The notes under the pieces are model-generated. The model was not told where the DNA came from. It did no database searches and saw only the letters and a program-made list of their open reading frames with translations. A DNA stretch of 17,427 bases, taken from the NCBI GenBank assembly GCA_900539835.1, contig UQDR01000032.1:1-17427 (forward strand). Reading direction: 5' to 3'. Below are positions 6,576 through 12,991 of this stretch, piece by piece. Position numbers and translations under genes: made by a program. This DNA comes from an uncultured Ruminococcus sp. (GTDB taxonomy: Bacteria > Bacillota > Clostridia > Oscillospirales > Ruminococcaceae). How positions within the stretch are numbered: the stretch's first letter is position 1; every line of letters begins with the position of its first letter.

Positions 6576-7411
6576 CAGAGCAAACCTTTGACGCATATCT
6601 TTATCAGCTTGTCGAGGGTAAGCAAAAGTTTGCTTCGCAGATTATGTCGAGTAAATCTCCCGTTAGGTCTGCCGAAGACATTGACGAAACAGCGTTATCC
6701 TATGCCGAAATTAAAATGCTTGCAACAGGTAATCCCTACATCAAGGAGAAGATGGACCTTGACATTCAGGTGCAAAAACTTCGTATGTTAAAATCAAACT
6801 CTCTTAAAGATTTTCCCCGTGACATTGCAAGATACACATCAAGGATTGACGGTTTTATTAAGGACATAGCTACTGCAAAACAAAACCCAAAGAGTATTGC
6901 CGATACCTTTATCGGTATGATTGTAAACGGTGTAAGGTATGACGAAAAGGCAGACGCAGGTCAAGTTATAATTGATGTATGCAAGACATTACCTGACAGC
7001 AATACTTATCCCCTCGGTGAGTACAGAGGTTTCAAAATGGAAGTTCACTATGAACCGTTCAGTCATCAACACAGAGTTGAAATCAAAGGTGCAATTTCTC
7101 ATCAAGGTGTGCTTGGCTCTGACCCATTAGGCAACATTACCCGTATTGATAATGTAATTGACGGTTTAGAAAAGGTTCTTGAAAATGAGAAAGCAGAGCT
7201 TTCAAACACTCAAAAACAACTTGAAATTGCAAAAGAACAACTCCGAAAACCGTTTTCAAGAGAAGATGAACTCAAACAAAAAGAAGCACGGTTAAGCGAA
7301 CTTAACGCACTTCTTAATGTTGATAAAAAAGAAAATGAGATTGTTAATGATGACAACGAAATAGTTAATGATTCTCCTCAACGAAGTGAAGTTGATAGAG
7401 AATCACGGTGA
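6494..7411 (+). pseudogene. C-terminal fragment of a SNF2-type helicase gene, interrupted by the IME
   Basis: The frame opens in helicase motif VI (QRAGRIIRQGNENSKV), the arginine-finger region of superfamily 2 helicases. It continues with YRYVTEQTFDAYLYQLVE and the SKSPVRSAEDIDETALSYAE block, both typical of the very large SNF2/methylase-like proteins of Firmicutes ICEs. It ends with a coiled coil and an acidic, Asn-rich tail at TGA 7409-7411. Everything before motif VI is missing here and presumably lies beyond the left end of the IME. A TTG at 6503 has no clear ribosome binding site. The fragment would not be an active helicase; precise IME excision should restore it. Confidence 0.85.
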
Positions 7412-7449
7412 AATCAGAAACAATTTATATTTGATTTGCTTATTTATAA

Positions 7450-7481
7450 TGAAAAATAGTGAAAAAATAGTGAAAATTTAG
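7450..7481 (+). repeat. Three tandem 10-11 bp operator-like repeats
   Basis: TGAAAAATAG (7450-7459), TGAAAAAATAG (7460-7470) and TGAAAATTTAG (7471-7481) stand head to tail directly before the -35 element of the Fic promoter. The spacing is about one helical turn, so proteins bound to each copy would line up on one DNA face. This suggests an activator or repressor site. The other part of the 7412-7534 gap holds only AT-rich sequence and the promoter. Confidence 0.6.
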
Positions 7482-7510
7482 TGGAGATTTTTTATGAAAT
7501 AGGTTATAAT
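7482..7510 (+). promoter_or_regulatory. Sigma-A-type promoter of the Fic gene
   Basis: A perfect TATAAT (7505-7510) lies 17 bases after TGGAGA (7482-7487), which matches the TTGACA consensus at four of six bases. The predicted start near 7517 falls at the AGGAGG ribosome binding site, so the leader would be only about 18 bases long. The three tandem repeats end at the -35 element, placing it under their likely control. Confidence 0.6.
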
Positions 7511-7534
7511 ATATTCAGGAGGAATGTAATTATT

Positions 7535-8635
7535 ATGATTAAATTTACATTGACAAATGAAATATTAAAATATATAACCGAAATTGATAAGAACAGATAC
7601 AATGTTTCTTCTGTAAATTTATCTCCGAATATCGCTAATAAATTGCGTAAAAATTCAAAGAAGAAAAGTTCTTATGCCTCAAATAAAATCGAAGGTAATC
7701 CGCTGACTGAAAATCAGGTTGATGAAGTGATTGAAAATGATGAACGAAAACACTTTTTAAAGCCTGAACAGGAAGTAAGAAACTATTTTTTGGCATTAAA
7801 TTATTTGGAAGAAAAAGCGAAAAGTAAAGAGCTTTTTTCAAAAGAACTGATTTTAGATGTTCAAAAATTAGTTGAAAAAGGTGCGTCAAAAGAAAAAATC
7901 GGATTAAGAGGTCCTATGCCACCGGGTGTGCTTTTTGCCGTTTATGATTCAAAAACAGGCAATGCCGATTATATTCCGCCCGAAGCCAAAGATATACCCA
8001 AACTCATAGATGAATTGGTAGAGTATGTGAATACTACCGATGATCACCCGTTGATTGTCGCTGCCATAGTTCATTATCAGCTTGTTACAATTCACCCGTT
8101 TGAAGACGGCAACGGCAGAACTGCAAGGCTGCTTTCAGGCTATATTTTGGATATTAACGGTTACGGTTTTAACGGTATAGGCTCGCTTGAAGAATATTTT
8201 GCTTATGATGTTGATGAGTATTATAATTCGATTCAAATGGGACTGCCTGCATTGTATTATTCGGGCAGAGATAATCCACCACATTCGGAAATTTGGATTA
8301 ACTATTTTTTGCGAATGGTTTTACTTTATTCAAATAAGGTTTGCGACTTACAGCTGAGCTCAAACTCCGATGAAGTCGCCGGTAGTCTTTCATATCTTAA
8401 AGCGAGAGAAAAAGAATTGCTTTTGTTTTTGATACAAAATTATAATCGTGAATTTACACCTAAAGAGGTCAGCGAAGAAATAGGCGTTACAAATAAAACA
8501 ATCATTAACCGTCTGGCTGTTTTGTCAAAGAATGGTTTTGTTGTACCGAATTTGGTTAAACAAAGAGTACGTTCGTATGAGTTAAGTGATTTTACCAAAA
8601 AATATAAAAATGAGATTGTAGATAAGATAAAATAA
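7535..8635 (+). CDS. Fic family AMP-transferase-like protein with inhibitory motif and wHTH, 366 aa
   Basis: The Fic core HPFEDGNGRTAR (residues 187-198) is intact, including the catalytic histidine, the acidic residue and both glycines plus Arg. Such enzymes usually transfer AMP to hydroxyl side chains of target proteins. The N-terminal SNKIEG (49-54) fits the inhibitory (S/T)xxxE(G/N) motif, making this a class II, self-inhibited Fic with no need for a separate antitoxin. The flap region YIPPEAKDIPKLI is present. A C-terminal winged helix (FTPKEVSEEIGVTNKTIINRL) may bind DNA and could autoregulate through the upstream repeats. ATG 7535 follows AGGAGG (7517-7522). It has its own promoter and terminator and is AT-richer (19 of 60 G/C in 7621-7680), so it looks like acquired cargo. 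Confidence 0.9.
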   Translation: MIKFTLTNEILKYITEIDKNRYNVSSVNLSPNIANKLRKNSKKKSSYASNKIEGNPLTENQVDEVIENDERKHFLKPEQEVRNYFLALNYLEEKAKSKELFSKELILDVQKLVEKGASKEKIGLRGPMPPGVLFAVYDSKTGNADYIPPEAKDIPKLIDELVEYVNTTDDHPLIVAAIVHYQLVTIHPFEDGNGRTARLLSGYILDINGYGFNGIGSLEEYFAYDVDEYYNSIQMGLPALYYSGRDNPPHSEIWINYFLRMVLLYSNKVCDLQLSSNSDEVAGSLSYLKAREKELLLFLIQNYNREFTPKEVSEEIGVTNKTIINRLAVLSKNGFVVPNLVKQRVRSYELSDFTKKYKNEIVDKIK

Positions 8636-8646
8636 CAATTACCATT

Positions 8647-8680
8647 AAGACACTTGTATTTATTACAGGTGTCTTTTTTG
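8647..8680 (+). terminator. Rho-independent terminator after the Fic gene
   Basis: AAGACACTTGT (8647-8657) pairs with ACAGGTGTCTT (8665-8675) with a single G-T wobble and a seven-base loop, followed by a T-run from 8674 to 8679. It closes the Fic transcription unit 11 bases after the stop codon and only about 20 bases before the next gene. Confidence 0.8.
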
Positions 8681-8700
8681 TTTTGTAAGGTGGTGAAAAT

Positions 8701-9063
8701 ATGATTAAAGAAGAACAGCTTGACAATATGCTCTACGAAAAAATGCAGAAAGAGTATGATTCGTTTCTTGAAAAAATTAAATCCGAGCAGTCGTTAAAAC
8801 CCAATCAAGCTATTGAATCGGCTTATGAAATCGTATATAAGCAAGACATTTTGTATTGCTTTGAAGATAACGATTTGAATTTAAGCTATAAAGAAAAGAA
8901 ACACTTGCTGTCAAAGAAAAGACCGCTTGAGTTTCTTTATCAAGAGTGGCTTACAACAGATTGTACTCATATGCAAATGATTCGTGATTGTATTAAGGAC
9001 AGCACCGAGTATGATTTGGAACTGACTCAAAAGCAAAAACAAAAGAACGGGAAGGAGCGATGA
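8701..9063 (+). CDS. DUF3848-like ICE protein, 120 aa
   Basis: The sequence has the pattern I associate with DUF3848 proteins of Firmicutes conjugative elements: an N-terminal LYEKMQKEYDSFLEKIK helix, AIESAYEIVYKQDILYCFE, then RPLEFLYQEWL and a charged Lys/Gln tail. No enzymatic motif is visible and the function is unknown. AAGGTGG before ATG 8701 serves as ribosome binding site. It begins soon after the Fic terminator, and no promoter is obvious in that short gap, so its transcription may depend on read-through. Its stop overlaps the start of the Toprim gene (ATGA), suggesting translational coupling. Confidence 0.65.
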   Translation: MIKEEQLDNMLYEKMQKEYDSFLEKIKSEQSLKPNQAIESAYEIVYKQDILYCFEDNDLNLSYKEKKHLLSKKRPLEFLYQEWLTTDCTHMQMIRDCIKDSTEYDLELTQKQKQKNGKER

Positions 9064-10064
9064 CCTTGCCATACTATCCGAAAGAAGTAATTGAAAAAGC
9101 AAAGGAAATGGACTTGCTCACATATCTTCAAAACTACGAACCTGATGAGCTTGTTCACTTTTCAGGTGATACCTATTGCACCAAAGAACACGACAGCTTG
9201 AAAATATCAAACGGGCTTTGGTGTTGGAATTCAAGAGGTATAGGCGGCAAAAGTGCAGTAAAATATTTGACCGATGTTAAGGGATGTTCTTTTATCGACG
9301 CAGTCAAAATTATCGTTGAAAAAGAAAAATTGCAACCGCCGGTTAAAGCGATTGCACCTAAAAAGAAGCGAGTATATAACCTGAAACTGCCTCCAAAAAG
9401 TCCGACAGATGATAAGGTTAAAGAGTACCTGACCGGCAGGGGTATTGACGAAAGTATCATAGATTATTGCCTTGAGCATAACCTCATATTTGAAAGTTTA
9501 CCGTATCACAACGCTGTCTTTGTAGGTTTCAATGAACAAAATAAACCCAAGTATGCAGCGTTTCGTGCAACGGAGAACAAAAGAATTATGGGCGAATGTG
9601 AAGGAAGCGATAAGTCATATTCCTTTAAATTGACAAATGATAATGCAAATATTCATCTGTTTGAATCTGCAATCGACCTTTTGTCTTATGCCACTCTTGT
9701 TAAAATGCACGGTAAATATTGGCAAAATGTTTCGATGATTTCTCTTGCAGGTGTGTATACGCCTAAAGAAAAAATCGAAGAAAGCAAGATACCGAAAGCA
9801 CTTGTGACATATCTTAAAAGTCATCCTTATATTGAAAAAATATACTTGCATCTTGACCGTGACTATGCCGGAAGATTAGCCACAAAGACATTAAAAATCA
9901 TTTTACCAACTGAATATCCTAATATTGAAATCGTTGATAACCCTGTTCCGAGAGGGAAAGATGTCAACGATTTTTTGCTTTTAAGTAAGGGTATGAAGCC
10001 TGTTGTATCTGAGAGGAGAATACCAAGTGAGCGAAGAAAACTTGATAAAGGTATTGCTCGTTGA
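9060..10064 (+). CDS. Toprim-domain (DUF3991-like) primase-related protein, 334 aa
   Basis: The N-terminal part resembles a degenerate CHC2-type DnaG domain (GLWCWNSRGIGGKSAVKYL, residues about 52-70). The C-terminal half is a Toprim domain: LFESAIDLLSYATL (about 201-214) gives the first acidic site, HLDRDYAGRLAT (about 264-275) the DxD-like site and GKDVNDFL the distal site. This points to a primase-like role in copying the transferred strand. The ATG at 9060 overlaps the preceding stop but is only two bases from GGAG. TTG 9066, in frame, would have a better spacing of eight, so the true start may be 9066. Its 3' end overlaps the next gene by 38 bases. Confidence 0.8.
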   Translation: MTLPYYPKEVIEKAKEMDLLTYLQNYEPDELVHFSGDTYCTKEHDSLKISNGLWCWNSRGIGGKSAVKYLTDVKGCSFIDAVKIIVEKEKLQPPVKAIAPKKKRVYNLKLPPKSPTDDKVKEYLTGRGIDESIIDYCLEHNLIFESLPYHNAVFVGFNEQNKPKYAAFRATENKRIMGECEGSDKSYSFKLTNDNANIHLFESAIDLLSYATLVKMHGKYWQNVSMISLAGVYTPKEKIEESKIPKALVTYLKSHPYIEKIYLHLDRDYAGRLATKTLKIILPTEYPNIEIVDNPVPRGKDVNDFLLLSKGMKPVVSERRIPSERRKLDKGIAR

Positions 10065-10362
10065 ACCGTTTAACAAGCCGAAGATAATTACAATCGAAAA
10101 CAATTACCAAGCGATTAGTGAAATTATCTGCGGTGATGCAGACGAATATATGCCGTTTGAAGATGATGTTGCCTTGCTATGTAACGCCGACGGCAAAAGA
10201 CTTTCTCTTTCTGCAAGTCACACCGTAACCGCTGCTGAAACAGGTAAAACAGAACTAATATACGGCAGTTTTATCCTTGTAGGGACAAGCGAATTTGATA
10301 CCGAATATCATTCGTTAGATGATAATTTGATTGATAAATATATGGATTTATTCAGTAAATGA
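10027..10362 (+). CDS. DUF3846-like ICE protein, 111 aa
   Basis: The pattern KVLLVEPFNKPKIITI, then EYMPFEDDVALLCNADGK and a closing YGSFILVGTSE with a terminal DKYMDLF, matches what I know as DUF3846, small proteins of unknown role in Firmicutes ICEs. I chose GTG 10027 because AGGAG (10014-10018) lies eight bases before it; a TTG at 10003 in frame would place that site inside the gene. It starts inside the end of the Toprim gene, so the two are probably translationally coupled. It is followed by a structured non-coding stretch. Confidence 0.65.
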   Translation: MSEENLIKVLLVEPFNKPKIITIENNYQAISEIICGDADEYMPFEDDVALLCNADGKRLSLSASHTVTAAETGKTELIYGSFILVGTSEFDTEYHSLDDNLIDKYMDLFSK

Positions 10363-10363
10363 A

Positions 10364-10460
10364 GCAGCATAATACTATGCTGCCTTGTCTTAGCGAGCAG
10401 TCCGTTTATACTCCTAATAAGTATAAACAGCTCGTTAGGGGTTGCCCCCTAATACCCCAT
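10364..10460. other. Three-hairpin intergenic region, candidate ICE oriT
   Basis: Three inverted repeats stand in a row. GCAGCATA (10364-10371)/TATGCTGC (10376-10383) is perfect. CGAGC (10394-10398)/GCTCG (10430-10434) is stacked on GTTTATACT (10404-10412)/AGTATAAAC (10420-10428). TTAGGGG (10435-10441)/CCCCTAA (10446-10452) follows and leads into TACCCC. This is the only sizeable gap in the transfer operon and lies just before DUF3789, mobC and the relaxase gene, the usual place for oriT. The first hairpin could instead be a weak terminator. The nic position cannot be assigned. Confidence 0.5.
10385..10412 (+). promoter_or_regulatory. Possible promoter of the mob operon within the hairpins
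   Basis: TTGTCT (10385-10390) and TATACT (10407-10412) are 16 bases apart and match the sigma-A consensus at four and five of six bases. The -10 element forms one arm of the second hairpin, so a relaxosome protein such as MobC bound there could repress transcription. That regulation is inferred. Confidence 0.35.
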
Positions 10461-10486
10461 AAATACAAACAGAAAGGACAAACATT

Positions 10487-10627
10487 ATGAAAACAATTTT
10501 AATATCAACAGTAGCATTTATTCTTGGAGGTGTTTCAGGCATTGTTACTATGTGTTTAGTTCAAATCAATCGTGTAAACGGTAATGAAAGATTTGAGGAG
10601 GATGACTTTGATGAGGAGAGATATTAA
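10487..10627 (+). CDS. Small membrane protein, DUF3789-like, 46 aa
   Basis: A single N-terminal membrane segment (ILISTVAFILGGVSGIVTM, residues 4-22) is followed by a short polar, strongly acidic tail ending EEDDFDEERY. This fits the small DUF3789 proteins often found just before mobC in Firmicutes ICEs. AGAAAGGA lies about 7 bases before ATG 10487. Its 3' end overlaps the mobC start by 17 bases, and the GAGGAGG for mobC lies inside it. A role at the membrane near the transfer machinery is possible, but nothing direct is seen. Confidence 0.6.
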   Translation: MKTILISTVAFILGGVSGIVTMCLVQINRVNGNERFEEDDFDEERY

Positions 10628-10946
10628 AAAGCAGTTTTGGCTTAATGAGAAAGAAGCCGGTGCACTTGAAGAAAAAGCAAATGCCACCTGCCTTACCGAA
10701 GCGGCTTTGGTAAGACTTCTTGTTACAGGATTCATTCCTGTGTCTAAAGACAATGCAAAAATATATAGCCTGACAAAAGAACTGTCGGCTATCGGTAATA
10801 ATATAAATCAAATTGCAGTTAAGTGTAATTCACTCGGCTTTGCCGAAAAGGAACGGCTTCTCAAAAAGGTTGATGAACTTGACAAACTTCAAATTGAACT
10901 CGAAACGGAGTTTCTCTCACCAAAGGTTGATGAAAGATGGCGGTAA
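10611..10946 (+). CDS. mobC: MobC-family relaxosome accessory protein, 111 aa
   Basis: The motif LSAIGNNINQIAVKCN is the hallmark of MobC (PF05713). An N-terminal RRDIKKQFWLNEKEA resembles the ribbon-helix-helix DNA-binding start. The family binds oriT, helps melt it and supports relaxase nicking. ATG 10611 is selected because GAGGAGG (10595-10601) stands nine bases upstream; the in-frame ATGs at 10584 and 10602 have no site or no spacing. It overlaps the relaxase gene by ten bases. The structured stretch at 10364-10452 is its likely binding target. Confidence 0.85.
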   Translation: MRRDIKKQFWLNEKEAGALEEKANATCLTEAALVRLLVTGFIPVSKDNAKIYSLTKELSAIGNNINQIAVKCNSLGFAEKERLLKKVDELDKLQIELETEFLSPKVDERWR

Positions 10947-12265
10947 GTAAAATATGGGCTGTTAAATCAAGACTTGATAAAGTGCTTGACTATGCCGCCA
11001 ATCCCGATAAAACAGGTTTTACCGAAGATGAATTGAAAGATGTAATTGACTATGCCAAAAACTTTGATAAAACAGACGGCGAAAAATTTGTGACGGGAAT
11101 TAACTGTAATCCGAGAATAGCATATACACAGTTTCAAAATACAAAAAAGAGATTTAATAAAACTGACGGTATACTTGCTTATCACGGATATATGAGTTAT
11201 GCAAAAGGTGAAATCACTCCACAAAAAGCACACGATATAGGTGTTGAATATGCAAATCGTGTTTGGGGAGATAAGTATGAAGTTATTGTCACAACTCACT
11301 TAAACACAGACTGCTATCACAATCATTTTGTCGTCAATTCGGTTTCTTTTGTTGACGGTAAAAGATGCAGAGAAAAAACTTGGTTCATTCTTCGTCACGA
11401 AATAGATAAGATTTGCAAAGAGCATAACTTGTCTGTTGTAGAAAACGGTATAAGAAATTCAGCTCCTCAATACCTTACTGCAAAAGAACAAGCAGGAATG
11501 CCGACAAGATATAACCTTGCAAAAGAATCACTTGATGTTGCAATCGAAAACAGTAAGAGTATAAAAGAACTTGAATACAATCTTAAAAAGCTCGGTTACA
11601 GTTGTAACTTCAATGTAAATCATAAGTATTGGACTGTGACTCCAAAAGGATATGACAGACCTATCAGAACATATAGGCTTGGTGAAAAGTATTCAAAGGA
11701 AAATATTTTGAATGCCGTTTTGGAAAATAACAGACCTGTAAAATATAAACCGTTTGTGCAAGGTCAGGGGCAATATAAACTTTCAACAAGAGGTACAAGA
11801 CTACGCAAAGTCAAAGGACTTCGTGGTTTGTATTTCTATTATCTATATAAGCTTTGTTATCTGCCAAAGAATAAACCGAAAAGTATTTCAAGAGTCCATT
11901 ATCTTTTAAGAGAAGATTTGATGAAGCTTGATAAATTATCAAACGAGGCAAGGCTCCTTGAACAGTATCGGATAAATACTGTCGAGGAGCTTTTCTCATA
12001 TAAATCGAAAGCCGAAAAGGAAATTGAAACATTAACCGAAAACAGGAAGCAACTGCGAAATGAATCAAAAAGAAAGAATTGCTCAAATCTGAATGAGGTT
12101 AAAGAAGATATATCCGAAATAGGCAAACGGTTAAAAGAATTACGCAAGGAAATTTTGCTCATTGACGATATTGCCGAGCGTTCAAATGAAATCGAAGAAA
12201 AATTAGAGCAAGCAGAAATTGATGAGCAAAAGAAACTGCAAAAGGAGGAAAAGTATCGTGAATAA
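10937..12265 (+). CDS. MOBP-type relaxase (Relaxase/Mobilization nuclease family), 442 aa
   Basis: This is the ICE relaxase, which nicks oriT and stays bound to the transferred strand. VLDYAANPDKT places a candidate catalytic tyrosine at residue 19. HGYMSYAKGE at 83-92 is followed by HLNTDCYHNHFVVN (121-134), whose three histidines form the metal site typical of PF03432. Residues about 335-442 are highly charged and predicted coiled coil, probably contacting the coupling protein or PcfB. ATG 10937 overlaps mobC, giving coupled translation. It is unrelated to the MobV relaxase at 2194, so two separate mobilization systems share this window. Confidence 0.9.
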   Translation: MAVSKIWAVKSRLDKVLDYAANPDKTGFTEDELKDVIDYAKNFDKTDGEKFVTGINCNPRIAYTQFQNTKKRFNKTDGILAYHGYMSYAKGEITPQKAHDIGVEYANRVWGDKYEVIVTTHLNTDCYHNHFVVNSVSFVDGKRCREKTWFILRHEIDKICKEHNLSVVENGIRNSAPQYLTAKEQAGMPTRYNLAKESLDVAIENSKSIKELEYNLKKLGYSCNFNVNHKYWTVTPKGYDRPIRTYRLGEKYSKENILNAVLENNRPVKYKPFVQGQGQYKLSTRGTRLRKVKGLRGLYFYYLYKLCYLPKNKPKSISRVHYLLREDLMKLDKLSNEARLLEQYRINTVEELFSYKSKAEKEIETLTENRKQLRNESKRKNCSNLNEVKEDISEIGKRLKELRKEILLIDDIAERSNEIEEKLEQAEIDEQKKLQKEEKYRE

Positions 12266-12986
12266 CTCAGGCGACGCCGCCGAACAAGTTGTAAGACTGT
12301 CACTTGAAGGCTTTGAAGTTGTTGCAAAGGTATCGGGAGAAGCTGCAAAGAATATTGCCGTTCTTCTGCTTGCCGCATTAAAGCAGGAACAAAAAGCCAA
12401 AGGTAAGGCAAGACTTTCAAACCTGATTAAGTCCGGCAAAGAACTTAAAGTCTTTTCAATTCCTCAAAAGGATTTGAAAAAGTTTACAGAGCAGGCAAAG
12501 AGATACGGTGTTTTGTATTCTGTTCTTAAAGACAGAAATGCAAAAGGTAAAAATGTCACCGTTGATATTATTGCCCGTGCCGAGGACGCATCCAAAATCG
12601 ATAGGATTATCGAAAGATTTAAACTCGGTACGGTTGACAAAGGCTCTATCACCAATGAGGTTGAAAATTCCGTCAGCGAAAAGACAAACAAAAGCAACGA
12701 AGAAAAAACAAATGGCGACCTTATCCTTGAGCATATTGAGGCAAAGAGTACGGAGGAAACGGATAAAAACCCCTCTTTATCTCGGACGGAAAAAGACAGT
12801 CTGTCCGAGAGTTCATCGAAAGCTATCAATGATAAGGACGCTAAAGACAAAAAACAGTCTGTTAAAGAATTGCTTGACGGTTATAAAGATGAGATTAAAG
12901 CCGACAGAGCAAAAGATATTGCAGACAAATCAAAAACGGTTGCAGATACCGTAGTAAAATCTGCTAAATCAATAAAGGAAAGGTAA
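12258..12986 (+). CDS. PcfB-like protein (DUF3801), 242 aa
   Basis: The first 130 residues (SGDAAEQVVRLSLEGFEVVA, KNIAVLLLAALKQ, GKARLSNLIKSGKELKVFSI, RYGVLYSVLKDR, IIARAEDASKIDRIIERF) match the PcfB/DUF3801 family, relaxosome accessory proteins named after pCF10 PcfB, which links the relaxase to the coupling protein. The remainder is a long polar tail rich in Lys, Ser, Asp and Glu, probably disordered. GTG 12258 is chosen since AAAGGAGG (12241-12248) precedes it by nine bases; the longer upstream frame has no such site. It overlaps the relaxase stop by eight bases and stands two genes before the coupling protein. Confidence 0.8.
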   Translation: MNNSGDAAEQVVRLSLEGFEVVAKVSGEAAKNIAVLLLAALKQEQKAKGKARLSNLIKSGKELKVFSIPQKDLKKFTEQAKRYGVLYSVLKDRNAKGKNVTVDIIARAEDASKIDRIIERFKLGTVDKGSITNEVENSVSEKTNKSNEEKTNGDLILEHIEAKSTEETDKNPSLSRTEKDSLSESSSKAINDKDAKDKKQSVKELLDGYKDEIKADRAKDIADKSKTVADTVVKSAKSIKER

Positions 12987-12991
12987 TTGAT

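Noticed and set aside
6503..7411. Treating the TTG-started frame at 6503 as an intact gene
   Set aside because: The translation starts in the middle of helicase motif VI and lacks the rest of the helicase, so it is better described as a fragment created by insertion.
7450..7481. CRISPR-like or minisatellite array
   Set aside because: Only three short repeats without spacers; position at the -35 element favours an operator.
10364..10390. First hairpin of the 10.4 kb gap as a simple terminator
   Set aside because: The stem is perfect but low in G+C at its top and followed only by CTTGTCTT, not a clear T-run; it fits a transfer-origin repeat at least as well.
11899..12420. Antisense open frame of 173 codons across the end of the relaxase and start of the PcfB-like gene
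   Set aside because: Ser/Phe-rich reverse translation of a coiled-coil coding region and crossing two real genes; no independent support.
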